This document shows, piece by piece, positions 1 to 7,100 of a stretch of DNA of 8,048 nt. Below the pieces are notes generated by a model that worked only from the letters and a program-made list of their open reading frames with translations, had not been told where the DNA came from and did not search any database. The stretch is from contig CALCHI010000109.1 of the NCBI GenBank assembly GCA_937901285.1, positions 1 to 8,048 on the forward strand, in the 5' to 3' direction. Numbering within the stretch: the stretch's first letter is position 1; each line of letters opens with the position of its first letter. This DNA is from UBA8437 sp003445035. Lineage in GTDB: Bacteria > Planctomycetota > Planctomycetia > Planctomycetales > Planctomycetaceae. The position numbers and the translations under genes are program-made.

Positions 1-31
1 GACGAATCGTGGGGTTCGTGGCAGAGGTTGG

Positions 32-47
32 GGGCCGAAAGCGGCTC
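32..47 (-). terminator. Weak hairpin downstream of the leftward gene cluster
   Basis: GGGCCG and CGGCTC pair over 6 bp (one G-T pair) around an AAAG loop, 9 bases past the stop codon of the last leftward gene. No T-tract follows on the minus strand, so it is not a convincing intrinsic terminator; it may be an mRNA 3' stabilising hairpin or chance. I see no gene in bases 1-56. Confidence 0.2.
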
Positions 48-56
48 GCGGTAGGT

Positions 57-350
57 CTACCAAATGATCCAACCCCAGCCGAAGGCATAGCTCAAGCCGT
101 TGAAAATCAGCAGGGCGGCAATCCAGGCCAGCCAGCTTGTAGCTCCCCCACCTCCCCCACCGTCTGAGGGTGCCTCTTGCAGGGCTGATTCAACGGACAG
201 GACGAATTCCTGAGCTTCAGTCTCTTCCCACCCGTCAGCGACCAGGTCCTGGACGACCGACGCGCGGGGTCGGCCTGACCTCAATTCGGCGACGATTTTG
301 TTGCCCGCGGTTTCGATTGCCTCGTCATCTCGTTCCGGACTCATCGACAC
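57..350 (-). CDS. Small tail-anchored membrane protein, unknown function
   Basis: Hypothetical protein of 97 residues; I do not recognise a named family. Residues about 8-58 look like a compact helical soluble domain (pattern EL-x-SGRP-x-ASVV-x-DLV-x-x-GW-x-x-x-EAQEFV). Then come six consecutive glycines (about 64-69) and one strongly hydrophobic segment, about 72-97, rich in Trp and ending at the last residue (GWGWIIW). This is the layout of a C-terminally tail-anchored inner-membrane protein with the soluble part in the cytoplasm; the topology is inferred. The start is GTG because GGAGG lies 9 bases upstream of it; an in-frame ATG two codons later (342-344) is too far from that site. It is last in the leftward cluster, 89 bases after the GNAT gene, so co-transcription is plausible. 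The glycine run is encoded by a tandem 9-base repeat. Confidence 0.72.
   Translation of the reverse strand: MSMSPERDDEAIETAGNKIVAELRSGRPRASVVQDLVADGWEETEAQEFVLSVESALQEAPSDGGGGGGATSWLAWIAALLIFNGLSYAFGWGWIIW
143..160. repeat. Two tandem copies of a 9-bp in-frame repeat
   Basis: CTCCCCCAC occurs twice back to back on the plus strand. On the coding (minus) strand each unit reads GTGGGGGAG and supplies three glycine codons of the linker in the small membrane protein. The unit length is a multiple of three, so gain or loss of a copy would lengthen or shorten the linker without a frameshift. Confidence 0.8.
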
Positions 351-439
351 GTCGGTTGTCCTCCAGTGAAGTCGGGTGGCGGACGGTCACCGGTTGTTCG
401 GGTGTCGGGCGTCCACGTCACCTGGGTCGGTTGAAGATT

Positions 440-1099
440 CTAACCGGAAGTTGTTTTTCCACCAGATTCGGCGTCCAAAATCGGCCGGGGATACGAGATC
501 AACACTCCGGCACCCAGGGACTCAAGATCGTCCGGGCGAAAGTGTTCGTGTTGAGACAACACGACGGCACCTGCGTCGAGATGAAACGAGAGGGTTGGGT
601 CAGTGGCAGATCCGTTCTTGTGGGCAGCGACGTATTGTTCGAGCGGAACGTTTGGCAGAAGGTGGCGGCCGGCTGGGCGGGTGAACCCGAGCACAGTGTG
701 CACTCCGGACAAAGACCAACCGCGGGCGACCTGCAGGTCAACCAGTTGTCGGCCAAGCCGTTGTCCTCGAGTGGAGGGGTGGCTGGAAACTCCTACCAGT
801 TGATACAGCGACCCGTCGGATGTATGGGTGGCCGTGAACCGATCGAAGTCGGTGACGTCCTCGTATGTCAAAGGAGGTTGGTCCAGCCGTGTTGCATCGA
901 TCCGCTGGGCGGAACTGTAACCCAGCAGGCGGCCGGCCTTTTCAGCGACCCATTGGCCGTCGGAGTACGCCTCGAGCCTCGACGCAATCTGCTCTTCAGA
1001 GACAGCCATTGTTCCGGGCCAACAGTCCGACTCCAGGCGGGCCAGTTCGCCGACGTCCTCGGGTCGAGCCGTTCTCAGGACGAGTCCGTCGCCAGCCAT
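440..1099 (-). CDS. GNAT-family acyltransferase
   Basis: Transfers an acyl group, normally acetyl, from acyl-CoA to an amine; the substrate is unknown and the protein is probably cytoplasmic. The 219 residues form a single GNAT domain: N-terminal strand/helix LVLRTARPEDVGELARLE (6-23), then motif A at 101-121 with a core RGQRLGRQL that matches the CoA-pyrophosphate loop (R/Q-x-x-G-x-G/A), although the first loop glycine is Arg here. The C-terminal part (about 168-203, DPTLSFHLDAGA then RPDDLESLGAGVLISY) resembles from memory the long GNAT type found fused to carbon-nitrogen hydrolases (YhcX-like) and in some polyketide loading modules; that is an inference. The ATG start lies inside the end of the CoA-transferase gene (25-base overlap), with AGGAG at 1111-1115, 11 bases upstream, so translational coupling is likely. 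The C-terminal tail of about 15 residues looks disordered. Confidence 0.85.
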   Translation of the reverse strand: MAGDGLVLRTARPEDVGELARLESDCWPGTMAVSEEQIASRLEAYSDGQWVAEKAGRLLGYSSAQRIDATRLDQPPLTYEDVTDFDRFTATHTSDGSLYQLVGVSSHPSTRGQRLGRQLVDLQVARGWSLSGVHTVLGFTRPAGRHLLPNVPLEQYVAAHKNGSATDPTLSFHLDAGAVVLSQHEHFRPDDLESLGAGVLISYPRPILDAESGGKTTSG

Positions 1100-2235
1100 T
1101 GCGAGATGATCTCCTGGTGATGTTCGTCTAGGCCCGGAATCGAAGCCGACAGCGGTGGCGAGCTGCCGTTCATGCGGAAAGGGGACCCGGCCGTCAGCAG
1201 CGAGCCGCCCTGCCCATCATCCATCGTGTGCCACATTCCGCGACTGGCCAGGTGGGGGTCGGCAACGACCTCGTCGATCGAGCGAATCGGGGCGGACGGT
1301 ACGCCGGCTTCGGCAAGGATTGCGAGCCATTGGTGGGAAGATCGTCCGGCGAGCGTCGTGCCGAGTTCCGTTTCCAGGTCCGCATGGTGGGTCGTGCGGT
1401 CTCCGTTGGTCAAGAAACGGGGGTCGTCAACCAGGTCGTCCCGATCCAGGCAGCCGCACAGGGCCGTCCACAACGCGTCGTTGCCGGCGGCTATGACGAT
1501 GGGGGCATCTGCCGTGGAGAAGGCCTGGAAGGGGGTGATTGACGGGTGACGAGTGCCCAGTGGCGTGGGGGCGACTCCCGCGGTTGCGTAACGGCTGATT
1601 GCGTTCTCCAGTGCCGCAACGGTGCAGTCGAGCATCGCCAGGTCGATGACCGTGCCCTGCCCCGATTCGGTGCGACCGTGAACGGCTGAGACGATGGCCA
1701 CGGCACCGAAGATTCCGGTGAGGATGTCACTGATCGAAGTGCCAACGCGGACCGGTTGGCCGGGGCCCGAGCCGGTGATGCTCATCAGGCCGCTGAGCGC
1801 TTGCACGACGACGTCGTAAGCGGCTCGGTCGGTATGGCTGCCGGCGTGGCCGAAACCCGACAACGCTGCGTAGATCAGCCGAGGGTTCCGCTGGCAGAGA
1901 CTGTCGGCGGACAGGTTGAGTTTCTGCATTGTTCCGGCGCGGAAATTTTCAACGAGCACGTCGGCCCGATCGACGAGGTCCAGAAACGTCTCGCGATCGG
2001 TGTCCTCCTTGAGATTCAGGGCGATGCTCTTTTTTCCGCGGTTGATGCTGGCGAAGTACGCACTCTGTCCGTTCTCCAGGAACGGGCCGAAGGCTCTCGC
2101 GTCGTCGCCGGTTCCGGGACGTTCGACCTTGACCACTTCCGCGCCCAGGTCCGCCAACAGTAGTGTGCAGTACGGGCCGGCCAGCACACGGGTCAGATCC
2201 AATACCCGCAGGCCCGACAGAGGTCGAGGGTGCAC
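1075..2235 (-). CDS. CaiB/BaiF family (class III) CoA-transferase
   Basis: Moves CoA between carboxylic acids through enzyme-bound acyl intermediates, as formyl-CoA, carnitine-CoA and succinyl-CoA transferases do. The 386 residues are close to the usual family length. The N-terminal signature LSGLRVLDLTRVLAGPYCT (6-24) and LADLGAEVVKVERPGTGDDA (27-46) are textbook. Asp169 in VGTSISDILTGIFG aligns with the catalytic aspartate of formyl-CoA transferase and CaiB. YDVVVQALSGLMSITG (140-155) and the C-terminal DPRF/GVPSAPI blocks complete the fold. The acid substrate cannot be read from sequence; alpha-methylacyl-CoA racemase belongs to the same superfamily and cannot be fully excluded. Start is GTG, with AGGAG 10 bases upstream; no ATG, GTG or TTG lies between it and the preceding in-frame stop at 2299. 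It follows the cupin gene by 78 bases and overlaps the GNAT gene. Confidence 0.93.
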   Translation of the reverse strand: MHPRPLSGLRVLDLTRVLAGPYCTLLLADLGAEVVKVERPGTGDDARAFGPFLENGQSAYFASINRGKKSIALNLKEDTDRETFLDLVDRADVLVENFRAGTMQKLNLSADSLCQRNPRLIYAALSGFGHAGSHTDRAAYDVVVQALSGLMSITGSGPGQPVRVGTSISDILTGIFGAVAIVSAVHGRTESGQGTVIDLAMLDCTVAALENAISRYATAGVAPTPLGTRHPSITPFQAFSTADAPIVIAAGNDALWTALCGCLDRDDLVDDPRFLTNGDRTTHHADLETELGTTLAGRSSHQWLAILAEAGVPSAPIRSIDEVVADPHLASRGMWHTMDDGQGGSLLTAGSPFRMNGSSPPLSASIPGLDEHHQEIISQWLATDSS

Positions 2236-2313
2236 CGAAAGATGTCTCCTGCCCGTGGCGCGAGAATCCTGGTGGCCACCTGTTTGGCGATGGCCGAATC
2301 ATCTGCGTCGCGA

Positions 2314-3069
2314 CTAACCGTAAAGGTCGTGGGCTTCCTTGTAGGCGAGCTTGCGGGCGCGAATCAGCCCCCCTTTGAGCTTTTCGCCGTTTGGATCAAC
2401 GTAGATCCGGCCGGACCGCTTGGCACCCGGCGTCACGCCCAGCACATGGATGTTGAAGATGAAGGCCTTGTCGCTGAGAGCCTTGAACCAGTGGACGTTG
2501 TCCTTGTAATCGCTGATCGAGGAGTGGCCGCCGGGGCCAAACATCTTGTCAATGGTTGGGCGGATCACGTATTCCTTCTCGCGGTCTTCCACGCGGTCGT
2601 AATGACGACCGCGGAGTTTTCCGTCGAGGATCAGGAAGGCGGTGGCCATGTTGTCGTGGCCATGAGGCACAACCGAGCGGCCCTTTTTCAGGGCGAAGAT
2701 CTGGCGGCCGAAGACGTATTCGGTCGGAAGGCCCTCGATCTTGGGAAACTCGAACCTCAGGCTACGGGCGCCACTTTCCACGAACTTGGCGCCCTTGGCC
2801 AGTTTCTTGAAGTCGACCATCTGTAACAGGTCAGACAGTTCGACTTTCTCGAACAGCTCTTCGACTTGCTTCTGCCAGGCGACCTGCTTGATCTTCTTGT
2901 TCTTCACCGAGCGGGCCAGGTCGTTGACATTGGTCAGCCACTTCTTGGTGATGGGCTTGACCTCGGCAGCAAACAGGTCCTGGTTGGCCAGGTCCTCCAG
3001 CAACGTGTAGGTCAACAGTGCCCCAAGCGTCTTGGTTGTGAAGCCGCGGCGTGTGAGTTGTTCGGTCAT
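2314..3069 (-). CDS. Tat-type exported cupin, PCO/ADO thiol-dioxygenase-like
   Basis: A 251-residue protein. The N-terminus LTRRGFTTKTLGALLTYTLL (5-24) is a twin-arginine motif followed by a short hydrophobic stretch and a possible cleavage site near Ala34-Ala35, so export in folded, cofactor-loaded form is likely though not certain. Residues 40-95 are charged and helical. Residues 103-215 form a cupin barrel: His136-x-His138 in VVPHGHDNMATAFLILDGKL, RHYDRVED (155-162), then DNVHWFKAL with His193. From memory this layout matches plant cysteine oxidase/ADO enzymes (three-histidine iron site, no acidic ligand), so a metal-dependent thiol oxygenase or a non-catalytic sensor is my inference. The start chosen (ATG at 3069) has GGGAG 8 bases upstream and leaves the Tat motif near the N-terminus; the frame is open to 3237, but that extension would overlap the divergent gene. 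First gene of the leftward cluster. Confidence 0.75.
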   Translation of the reverse strand: MTEQLTRRGFTTKTLGALLTYTLLEDLANQDLFAAEVKPITKKWLTNVNDLARSVKNKKIKQVAWQKQVEELFEKVELSDLLQMVDFKKLAKGAKFVESGARSLRFEFPKIEGLPTEYVFGRQIFALKKGRSVVPHGHDNMATAFLILDGKLRGRHYDRVEDREKEYVIRPTIDKMFGPGGHSSISDYKDNVHWFKALSDKAFIFNIHVLGVTPGAKRSGRIYVDPNGEKLKGGLIRARKLAYKEAHDLYG

Positions 3070-3205
3070 CGGGTTGGCTCCCATCTCGCTCAGTTTCTGA
3101 CACGGGACATGGTAGTCCGCATACCCCTTGTCCTGCAAACTTGTTCTGGCAGGCTGTTGGTCGCTAGGTTGGTTGTCCGAAACGAATGCCAAGGGAAACT
3201 GTGCC
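3070..3205. promoter_or_regulatory. Divergent intergenic region, cupin and LOG genes
   Basis: These 136 bases separate two divergently transcribed starts and must hold the promoters of both unless transcription enters from outside. I searched for -35/-10 pairs on both strands and found only poor matches (for example TTGTTC with CTAGGT, 17 bases apart, on the plus strand), so I assign no promoter. The only clear elements are the two ribosome binding sites at its ends: GGGAG for the cupin gene and AAGGGA for the LOG gene. Confidence 0.4.
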
Positions 3206-3757
3206 GTGGTCCGTGTGTGTGTGTTTTGTGGGTCCAAGACCGGGTCCGATTCCGAGTATGCCCAGACGGCCCAACGTCTCGGCCAGGAGATCGCGTCCCG
3301 GGGCGTCGGATTGGTTTACGGAGGTGGGGGCATTGGCCTGATGGGCGTGGTGGCTGACTCGGTTCTGGAGTCTGGTGGAGAAGTGATCGGGGTGATTCCC
3401 GACGGATTGGCCGTCGAGGAGGTGATGCACCAGCACGTGGCCGACATGCGGATCGTCGCGGACATGCACCAACGCAAGGCGCAGATGCATGAACTCTCTG
3501 ATGCCTACATCGCCCTGCCCGGTGGAGTGGGAACGTTCGAGGAGCTGTTCGAGGTGTTGGCCTGGCGACAATTGAAGATCCACGCGAAACCGATCGGCGT
3601 CCTTGATATCCGCGGATTCTTCGGGCCGTTTCTTGAAACGATTGAGTGTTCAGTGAGTGAGGGGTTCATGAACCCCCGAAATCGCCAATTGTTCGTGACT
3701 GAGACCGATCCCGCGGTGTTGCTGGACCAACTCCTGGAGATGGTCGCGACCGTCTGA
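3206..3757 (+). CDS. LOG-family protein (TIGR00730), putative cytokinin riboside phosphoribohydrolase
   Basis: Rossmann-fold protein of the LOG/'lysine decarboxylase-like' family, 183 residues, the usual length. Characterised members hydrolyse the N-glycosidic bond of nucleoside 5'-monophosphates (cytokinin ribotides or AMP); the old lysine decarboxylase label is wrong. It shows VCVFCGS at the N-terminus, the glycine-rich loop YGGGGIGLMG (38-47), VIGVIPDGL (60-68), MHQRKAQM (87-94), whose Arg-Lys pair binds and acts in catalysis, and the signature ALPGGVGTFEE (103-113) with the catalytic glutamate. GTG at 3206 is taken as start because AAGGGA precedes it by 9 bases and the family begins just before the first strand; an ATG at 3128 would add 26 unrelated residues inside the divergent promoter region. 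csrA follows after 141 bases. The bacterial role (purine salvage or signalling) is not shown by context. Confidence 0.9.
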   Translation: MVRVCVFCGSKTGSDSEYAQTAQRLGQEIASRGVGLVYGGGGIGLMGVVADSVLESGGEVIGVIPDGLAVEEVMHQHVADMRIVADMHQRKAQMHELSDAYIALPGGVGTFEELFEVLAWRQLKIHAKPIGVLDIRGFFGPFLETIECSVSEGFMNPRNRQLFVTETDPAVLLDQLLEMVATV

Positions 3758-3817
3758 CCCCTCACGACCGCTGCAACCGACATCAGAACCTCTCTTCGTG
3801 ATCGATCGCGCGGCGGC

Positions 3818-3891
3818 AGGAGAGGAATGGTGGGCTAGGCTTGCACGGAGGCGCCCCGCGAGGGGCCCTGCCAGGGCAAACAGACCGGAGG
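3818..3891 (+). promoter_or_regulatory. csrA leader with four GGA motifs and two hairpins
   Basis: GGA occurs at 3819, 3824, 3847 and 3887; the last is within the csrA ribosome binding site GGAGG (3887-3891), 7 bases before the ATG. Between them, GCCCC/GGGGC at 3853-3866 can fold around a GCGA (GNRA) tetraloop, and the partly overlapping GCCCT/AGGGC at 3865-3877 can fold around GCC. CsrA binds GGA in leader RNAs and in several bacteria blocks its own translation by covering the Shine-Dalgarno, so autoregulation is a reasonable inference. The GGA motifs lie beside, not in, the hairpin loops, which is weaker than the classic arrangement. No convincing promoter was found in 3758-3898. Confidence 0.45.
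3827..3838 (+). other. Three-codon minimal ORF (Met-Val-Gly) in the csrA leader
   Basis: ATG GTG GGC TAG follows directly on AGGAGAGGA (3818-3826), a strong Shine-Dalgarno-like stretch only a few bases away. It ends 60 bases before csrA. It could be a translated leader element or simply CsrA-binding GGA motifs that happen to precede an ATG. Too short to judge from sequence. Confidence 0.25.
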
Positions 3892-3898
3892 TCAAACA

Positions 3899-4096
3899 AT
3901 GCTGGTGCTTAGTCGAAAACGGGATGAACGGATTATGATCGGCGACGAGATCTCGTTGATGGTCGTCGATATCCGAGGTGACAAGGTGAGGCTGGGGATC
4001 GAAGCCCCAAGCGATGTTTCCGTCCACCGCAGCGAGGTGTACGAAGCAATCCAGCGCGAGCGAGCCTTGGAAGTCGAGAGCGTTGTGGCGGACTGA
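3899..4096 (+). CDS. csrA: Carbon storage regulator CsrA
   Basis: Small dimeric RNA-binding protein that binds GGA motifs in mRNA leaders and changes translation or stability; acts in the cytoplasm. The 65 residues run the full family length: MLVLSRKRDERIMIGDEI at the N-terminus, then the strand region DKVRLGIEAPSDVSVHRSEVYEAI. The RNA-contacting Leu4, Arg6, Val42 and Arg44 of E. coli CsrA are all present at the same positions. The usual glycine at position 9 (in the Gly-Glu pair) is Asp here, a mild oddity. Ribosome binding site GGAGG, 7 bases upstream of ATG, overlaps a GGA motif, suggesting autoregulation. No fliW or flagellar gene is visible next to it. The stop codon lies 12 bases from the stop of the convergent large gene. 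Confidence 0.97.
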   Translation: MLVLSRKRDERIMIGDEISLMVVDIRGDKVRLGIEAPSDVSVHRSEVYEAIQRERALEVESVVAD

Positions 4097-4111
4097 CCTC
4101 CGAGAGGGTCA
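4094..4111. repeat. Inverted repeat spanning both convergent stop codons
   Basis: TGACCTC (4094-4100) and GAGGGTCA (4104-4111) pair over 7 bp with one bulged G around a CGA loop. The outer TGA is the csrA stop, and the outer TCA is the stop of the opposite gene read on the minus strand. The same hairpin therefore forms in both mRNAs at their stop codons. No T-tract follows on either side, so it is not a classic bidirectional terminator. Confidence 0.45.
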
Positions 4112-7100
4112 CTTGCCTCCGCGCGGGCGGAATGCCAGCGACGTCTGGATCGCAAAATTGCAGGTGCATCCGGAACTGGCCTCTGGGACCAGCAGCAGGC
4201 CCCCGGCCGGAATCATGTTGATCCAGCAGCCCGGTCGCGTTGTGGCGGTCACCTTGCTGTAAGTGTTGGATTTCAGGTCGAACATGCTGGCTGTACCGTC
4301 ACGGAAGAAGACGGTTGAAGCTGATGCGGTCAGTGTGCCACAGCCCCGACGGTGCTGGTTTTTCCAGCCAAAGTTGGCCGCGCGTTTGCCGGTGTTCAGA
4401 TTCCAGGCGAACGGTTCGCAGTACAGCGTCGAGCCGATGATGACCGGGTGGTGATCCTGTTCACCGTGAGAGCCTCCGATCTTGGTCGACTGTTTCTGGC
4501 TGGCTGCCCATTGTCGGTCTCCCTCGGTGTCGTCAAAGACCTGGATGTCGTACCACACGCGGGAGGTCTTGGGGTTGTCGCCATCGTTTCGCGAGCCGAC
4601 GACCACCAATCGCCCCCCCGCCGCAGCCAGGTAGACCGAATGCTGGATGGCTGAAAAGTCGTGAGGCCGGCTGAAGCGGACGCTGCCAGTCTTGAGGTCC
4701 AGGGAGACGAGCCGGGCCCCCTTGCTAAAGAGATCCTTCGGCGTGGCACGGCCGGTGGCCGATTTCACCGTCTCGCGGTTGTCACTCTCGATCAGGCTGA
4801 CCGCTCCACCGGTGATCGCGATTGCCGGATTCGGCAACAGGCCACCGCCGGTGTGATAACTCCACAGGTGACGGCCGGTCCTGCGATCGAATGCGAACAG
4901 GTATTCACTGCCCACCAGTGGCCGGCGGTCGTAGTAGGTGCCCTCCTGGATTGCCTCGCGGGAATGTTCACGCCGCGACGCGCCCGGGGAAACGGCCGAT
5001 CCGACCAGGATGTCACCCACAACGGCGAGGTATCCCCAGTCGCGAGCCTTTCCGTCGGCGGCCGGGGGGACGGAGAACCTGGTCAACGTGTGGCCGGAAT
5101 CACCATCAAAACGCAGGCACTGCCCCCCTGCTGCCACGTAGACAGAGTCTTCGGTGGCAGCCAGGTAACTGCAGTCACGGAACGCGCCGATTCGCCGAGA
5201 GCCTGGAACTTTGTTGTTCCACAGCACGGTGCCGTTGTAGCCGTCGACGGCGATCACGCGGTCGTCACCCGGGACAAAAAGTCGTCCAGCGACAAACAGT
5301 GGGGCCACGGTGCGATGATGACGGTCGATCATTTGCCGTGGGCCCGGGGGCCCAAACCACTGGAGGTCAAGCGGCCCTGAAACATAACGGTCGTTGCTGC
5401 AGACGGTGTTGGCGGCGTCGGCGTACATGTGAGACCAGTGCCCGGCTCCCTCGAGGGGCCCACGACGGGCCAGGATCGAGCCGGATGCCATGTCGACGAT
5501 CAACCCGCCCCACGGTCGAACCAGGCGAGTGGCCTGTTCGATACGTTTGGGAGTGGGTCCGGAAAGGACGGCGACGTTGAACAGGCCTTCGGTGTACGGA
5601 GGCACGCCTTTGGGCGGTGACCGGATGGCGGTCACACGGCCGGCAAGTCCGGACTGCCAGATTGCTGTGCGGGCTGGTTCGATTGGCGAGGTCGCGTTGA
5701 GAACGACGTGGACTCGCATGGAGGTGTGACGGGCCAGTTCAATTCCCGGCAGCGCATCACGGCTGCCCAGGACGATCCCGTAACCCTTGCCGTGGGCCAG
5801 GTGTTTCAGGAGAGCTGCGAACCATTTCGACGGCGGAGAGTTTCGAATGTCGGGCCGCGAGTCGTGTGTTGGGGGCGAAGGCGCCGGCGTCGGGCCGAAG
5901 GCCGACACCTGCCCGTCGTCAGTGCTGGCCAGCACGAAGCCGCCGGCTATGGCCAGTGACCACGCCCTGCCCCGGACATCCGCCGACCACACCTTTTTTC
6001 CCGATCGACGATCGAAGGCAGCCACGTGGCCGTCGGCTCCGCCGATGCGGAGGTCTCCGGCGCCGACAAACGCGTAACGGTACTCGTCGGGGAGCCGCGA
6101 GAGCTCCCGGCCCACCCCCTTGCCTCGTCGTTTGAGTTCTGCGACGAAGGATCCCGCCGGATCACGGCCGGTGGTGACGAACAGCCGCCCCGAACGGCGG
6201 GCCAGATAGCCCTGGGCAGAGACGGTGATGCGGTTGGTGGCCAGTCGGTGTCCGTCGCGGACTCGCAAGGCGACCTGGTGCACGCCCTGGGTGGGGAAGA
6301 CGCCTGCACAACAGTAGGCGATTCCGGATTCGACCAATATTCCGGTCCTGACTGGCCAGGCACTGATCAGTCTCTGGTTACCGGCGATCCAGCGAAGCTT
6401 TGGTGCTGCAGGTTGTTTCCAGTGACGGTGGCCATCGGAGAGGGATACGCAATAGACATGCCCGTCGTCGGATCCGAACAATACACGGTTGCCGGCGATC
6501 GTGGGGGCCAGGCGGACCGGGCCGTCTGCAGTTACGGTCCACACCAGGCGGCCGGTGGCCAGGTCGAGACATCGCACCGTGTCGTCGGCAGAGTGTCCCA
6601 GGATCACCCGGCCCGCAGCTGCGACCAGGTGGGCGACTCGGTCGTAAGTCACGCGGGCTCTCAGGTCCTGCTTGCGATGCCAGAAGTCCTGGCGAGCCGG
6701 ATCGGGCCAGGCTGGTGCGGGGGCGGGGATCCTGTGAGTCCACTGCCGCACAAGCGGAAGTTTCAGGGGTTGTTCGCTGACTCCGGTTCGCTGATTGTCA
6801 CGATTCCAGGTTGGCCAATCGACGACCTGTGGTCGTGAGGCGTTGATCCCGGGGAATCTGCGGGATCGCTGTCGAAACAGGCGTTCCACGTCCCGGTCCG
6901 CGAGGGCCGTGTCCCAGATGCTGACCCGTTCGAGTGCTCCGGTCAGAGGATAATACTCGTTGTCGTCCTCGTAGGCTCCCAGCGTGACAACCCCCTTGGG
7001 GGGATAAGCGATTGGGCCGGATTGAGCCGTCGACTCTCCCTGCAACTGGCCGTCGACGAACAGCTTCTGCCGCTTGCCATCGTAGGTGCCGACGACGTGG

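Noticed and set aside
170..1120. Long open frame on the plus strand, 316 codons
   Set aside because: It lies opposite the small membrane protein and GNAT genes, is rich in Arg, Gly, Pro and Ser and shows no domain. GC-rich coding DNA often leaves such open antisense frames.
2271..2280. 10-bp palindrome GGTGGCCACC between the cupin and CoA-transferase genes
   Set aside because: A 10-base palindrome is expected several times by chance in a GC-rich window of this size, and no partner site or flanking symmetry supports an operator.
2230..2826. Open frame of 198 codons on the plus strand opposite the cupin gene
   Set aside because: Antisense to the well-supported cupin coding sequence; composition looks like a reverse translation shadow.
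3128..3205. 26-residue N-terminal extension of the LOG protein from an upstream ATG
   Set aside because: The family begins just before VCVFCGS, the extension has no family resemblance, and AAGGGA is correctly placed for the GTG at 3206.
3070..3237. 56-residue N-terminal extension of the cupin protein
   Set aside because: It would overlap the divergent LOG gene, bury the twin-arginine motif and ignore the good GGGAG site before the ATG at 3069.
5339..5354. Perfect inverted repeat TGGGCCC-GG-GGGCCCA
   Set aside because: It is fully explained by glycine and proline codons (GGG, CCC and relatives) of the F-G-P-P-G-P stretch in the propeller protein.
6026..6838. Open frame of 270 codons on the plus strand inside the propeller gene
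   Set aside because: It is antisense to clear propeller repeats, has no recognisable motif and no convincing ribosome binding site.
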